From the NCBI GenBank assembly GCA_027490595.1, contig JAIXXU010000021.1, positions 1-7,789 of the forward strand: 7,789 nucleotides of DNA, in the 5' to 3' direction. The notes below the pieces were generated by a model, which worked only from the letters and a program-made list of their open reading frames with translations, was not told the DNA's origin and searched no databases. Position 1 is the first letter of the stretch; every line of letters begins with the position of its first letter. Position numbers and translations under genes: made by a program. Below are positions 6,178-7,789 of this stretch, in pieces. The DNA comes from Pseudomonadota bacterium. GTDB taxonomy: Bacteria > Bdellovibrionota_B > Oligoflexia > Silvanigrellales > Silvanigrellaceae.

Positions 6178-7512
6178 GGAAAGTATAGCTTTAAACCGTT
6201 TCAGAAATTTTTCAATTAAATCTCTTTTTTTTCGAGCCCTCGGTCCCACAAGAACAAGTCCTCTGACAGGTGAAAGAAAGACTTCTGCTAATATCGTTTT
6301 TAGCTCTGTGGAAGCCAGCGTTGAAACAATACCAATCTCATCCTCGAGAGTAAATAAAGACCCAAAAAAATAAGAAGTAACAGCGCGAGAAAGCAAACGC
6401 GAAGGGCTTTCCTTGATTTGTTCCAAATCGAAAAGATAACGATATCTGATATGTTCAATTTCCTGAAAAGAAGGACCCTCTTTCATGAAATCATCAATTT
6501 CTTGTCCTAATTTTTCAAACAAATCATCAATACAATTTTCTGAGATAGTAGCATCGATAGCAAAAGTACCAATATCTTTAAAGAACTGACTATCGCAAGA
6601 AACATCATAAACTAAGCCATGTTTCTCTCTTAAATTTGAAGGTAATCTTGTACAAATTCCATCATCAAGAATTCTTTGTAAAAATGTGATGGCCGCACTT
6701 TTTGCCGAAAGCCCTCCCTCAACAGGAAAAACAAGCTTCAGAGCAAACTGGTTGTCAGGATTGTTTTGAAGACAAACTCTATTTTTAAATTTAAGAAAAT
6801 CTTGAGAATTTAAAGAAAAACAAGGTTGATTATTATAACTTCTTAAAGCTGGATCTACGGAGCTATGTTGCCAAGGTATTCCAAAACAATTTTCTATAGT
6901 GTCAACAAGATTAGAAAAAGGATGAGGAGAGTTTATAGTTAAAGCACAATTAGATGGAGAATAAAAAAGACTTCTCATTTCTTCAAGATGAACTTTTGTG
7001 ATTTTTTTTACAACATCTTCTGAACCAATAATAGGATTTCCTAATGAATTTTCACCAAAAAGAGTTTTCATAGCCAGAGATTCTGTATCAATAGATTCTC
7101 CTTCTTCGTTAAAATCAGAAGCCATCTCCTGAATAATAACCTTTCTTTCTATCTCAATATCAGCAAAATTTGGAAACAAAAAAAATTCAGAAAAACATTT
7201 CAAAGCATCAGTAATTTTTTCCCCATGACCTTTCATCCAATAATTAGTCAACTCAACACCTGTCATGGCATTAATTTCTCCGCCGAAACTCTCCATAGCA
7301 CGAGCAAGAAGTAACGAATTAGGATAGTTGCGCGAACCTCTAAACATCATATGTTCAAGAAAATGAGACACCCCGGAGTTAGAGGACATTTCATGTCTTG
7401 CTCCTGAGTTGATGTGCATAGAAATTTCGAATGCAACTTGATGAGGCGTGTGGCAATAAAAAACCATTAATCCATTAGAAAGACAATGTTTTTCGACTTT
7501 AAGAGACAGCAT
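6175..7512 (-). CDS. M16B family zinc metallopeptidase (processing-peptidase-like)
   Basis: A 445-residue single-chain peptidase of the M16B type, which encloses and cuts peptides as a dimer. Seen: the inverted zinc motif HFLEH (His50, Glu53 catalytic, His54) in GVSHFLEHMMFRGS, and the third zinc ligand Glu129 in ERKVIIQEM. The C-terminal inactive-half domain has the substrate-contacting Arg295 and Tyr302 in LREKHGLVYDV. Both half-domains are therefore present and the catalytic set is complete. There is no signal peptide, so it is probably cytoplasmic. It starts 6 bases after the polyprenyl synthase stop without a clear ribosome binding site, so translational coupling is likely. With a peptide importer encoded downstream, a role in degrading imported or leader peptides is plausible but only inferred. 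Distantly related to YmxG/MppB. Confidence 0.93.
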   Translation of the reverse strand: MLSLKVEKHCLSNGLMVFYCHTPHQVAFEISMHINSGARHEMSSNSGVSHFLEHMMFRGSRNYPNSLLLARAMESFGGEINAMTGVELTNYWMKGHGEKITDALKCFSEFFLFPNFADIEIERKVIIQEMASDFNEEGESIDTESLAMKTLFGENSLGNPIIGSEDVVKKITKVHLEEMRSLFYSPSNCALTINSPHPFSNLVDTIENCFGIPWQHSSVDPALRSYNNQPCFSLNSQDFLKFKNRVCLQNNPDNQFALKLVFPVEGGLSAKSAAITFLQRILDDGICTRLPSNLREKHGLVYDVSCDSQFFKDIGTFAIDATISENCIDDLFEKLGQEIDDFMKEGPSFQEIEHIRYRYLFDLEQIKESPSRLLSRAVTSYFFGSLFTLEDEIGIVSTLASTELKTILAEVFLSPVRGLVLVGPRARKKRDLIEKFLKRFKAILS

Positions 7513-7560
7513 AGTTTTTTAAGTCTTTCTTTCTATTGAAAAATCAGCAAGAGACAGCAT
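7501..7560 (-). repeat. 12-base direct repeat at the polyprenyl synthase/peptidase junction
   Basis: AAGAGACAGCAT occurs at 7501-7512 and at 7549-7560, 48 bases apart and in the same frame. Read on the minus strand, both encode Met-Leu-Ser-Leu: once inside the last 20 residues of the polyprenyl synthase (ENMLSLADF) and once as the first four residues of the peptidase. Chance or a small duplication cannot be told apart by eye. Confidence 0.4.
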
Positions 7561-7789
7561 ATTTTCATAAACTTCTTGACTGATAAAACAACCTTCTTTT
7601 ATAGATAAATTTTTAAAATTTTCTAAACTTTCTTTCGCCATATTTACATAATCTTTTGCAATAGACATTGCTTTTGAAAGACCTTCGTTTTCCAAAACTA
7701 GCTGCACCAAGGTAGATACTTCTTTTTGCGAAATATCCACAGTGGCAAAAAACTTACGAACCAGTTCTTGTAACTGATTATTTTTAGAT
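7519..7789 (-). CDS. Polyprenyl diphosphate synthase (trans-isoprenyl), C-terminal part only
   Basis: The frame is open to the right edge (first whole codon at 7788), so the gene begins outside the window. The GTG at 7740 is an internal Val, not a start. The visible 89 residues have the C-terminal helices of trans-polyprenyl synthases such as IspA, IspB and heptaprenyl synthases: NNQLQELVRKFF, then a segment equivalent to 'V..LV...GG...A...A..Y...A' (LVQLVLENEGLSKAMSIAKDYVNMA) and the terminal ENMLSLADFSIERKT, equivalent to 'L..L..F...R'. The catalytic DDxxD motifs would lie upstream, outside the window. These enzymes build isoprenoid chains from isopentenyl diphosphate for quinones or carotenoids; chain length cannot be read from this end. 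First visible gene of the minus-strand operon. Confidence 0.8.
   Translation of the reverse strand, partial: SKNNQLQELVRKFFATVDISQKEVSTLVQLVLENEGLSKAMSIAKDYVNMAKESLENFKNLSIKEGCFISQEVYENMLSLADFSIERKT

Noticed and set aside
1..7789. Defence system, prophage, transposon or biosynthetic cluster
   Set aside because: No transposase, integrase, nuclease, CRISPR-like repeat, terminal inverted repeat or peptide or polyketide synthase was found. The IPNS-like oxygenase alone does not indicate an antibiotic cluster.

Overview
The window is AT-rich bacterial DNA from a chromosome-like region. The tRNA-His gene encodes both the extra 5' G(-1) and the 3' CCA. Ribosome binding sites are of the Shine-Dalgarno type and genes are closely packed. 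The gene content (lipid-linked glycosyltransfer, oligopeptide import, an M16B peptidase beside a polyprenyl diphosphate synthase) fits a low-GC Gram-negative bacterium. I would guess a proteobacterial or Bdellovibrionota-like lineage, but nothing here fixes the taxon. There is no sign of a phage, IS element, CRISPR array or toxin-antitoxin pair.

Layout. Left part, 1-1888: the 3' part of a glycerophosphodiester phosphodiesterase gene (+) meets a GT4-type glycosyltransferase gene (-) tail to tail, and the two stop codons share the four bases TTAA. Middle, 1889-2487: a tRNA-His gene with its own promoter is followed by a 65-codon orphan gene that has a near-consensus promoter and a near-perfect ribosome binding site. 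That small gene ends one base before the end of a RimJ/RimL-type GNAT acetyltransferase gene (-, 2489-3067). Right part, 3153-7789: a minus-strand gene string reads, in transcription order, polyprenyl diphosphate synthase (C-terminus only), M16B metallopeptidase, isopenicillin-N-synthase-like Fe(II) oxygenase, DppD/OppD-type ATPase and DppF/OppF-type ATPase. Gaps are 6, 9, 57 and 7 bases, so it is probably one operon whose promoter lies beyond the right edge.

The most notable observation is in the last gene of that string. The DppF/OppF-type reading frame stops at a TAA (3357-3359) just after the nucleotide-binding domain. The same frame then continues for 67 codons (down to 3153) and encodes a well-preserved C-terminal oligopeptide-transporter domain, including the GDVPSP and PPSGCRF motifs and four cysteines. 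Alignment to remembered family sequences needs no gap across the stop, so this looks like one nonsense substitution rather than a frameshift. It could be a fresh pseudogenization, a tolerated truncation or stop-codon readthrough. No ABC permease or binding-protein gene is visible, so the two ATPases must work with partners encoded elsewhere.

I did not find a convincing new multi-gene defence or mobile system. The points worth following are the interrupted ATPase gene, the orphan small gene with its palindrome-flanked promoter, and the unusual oxygenase/peptide-transport neighbourhood.
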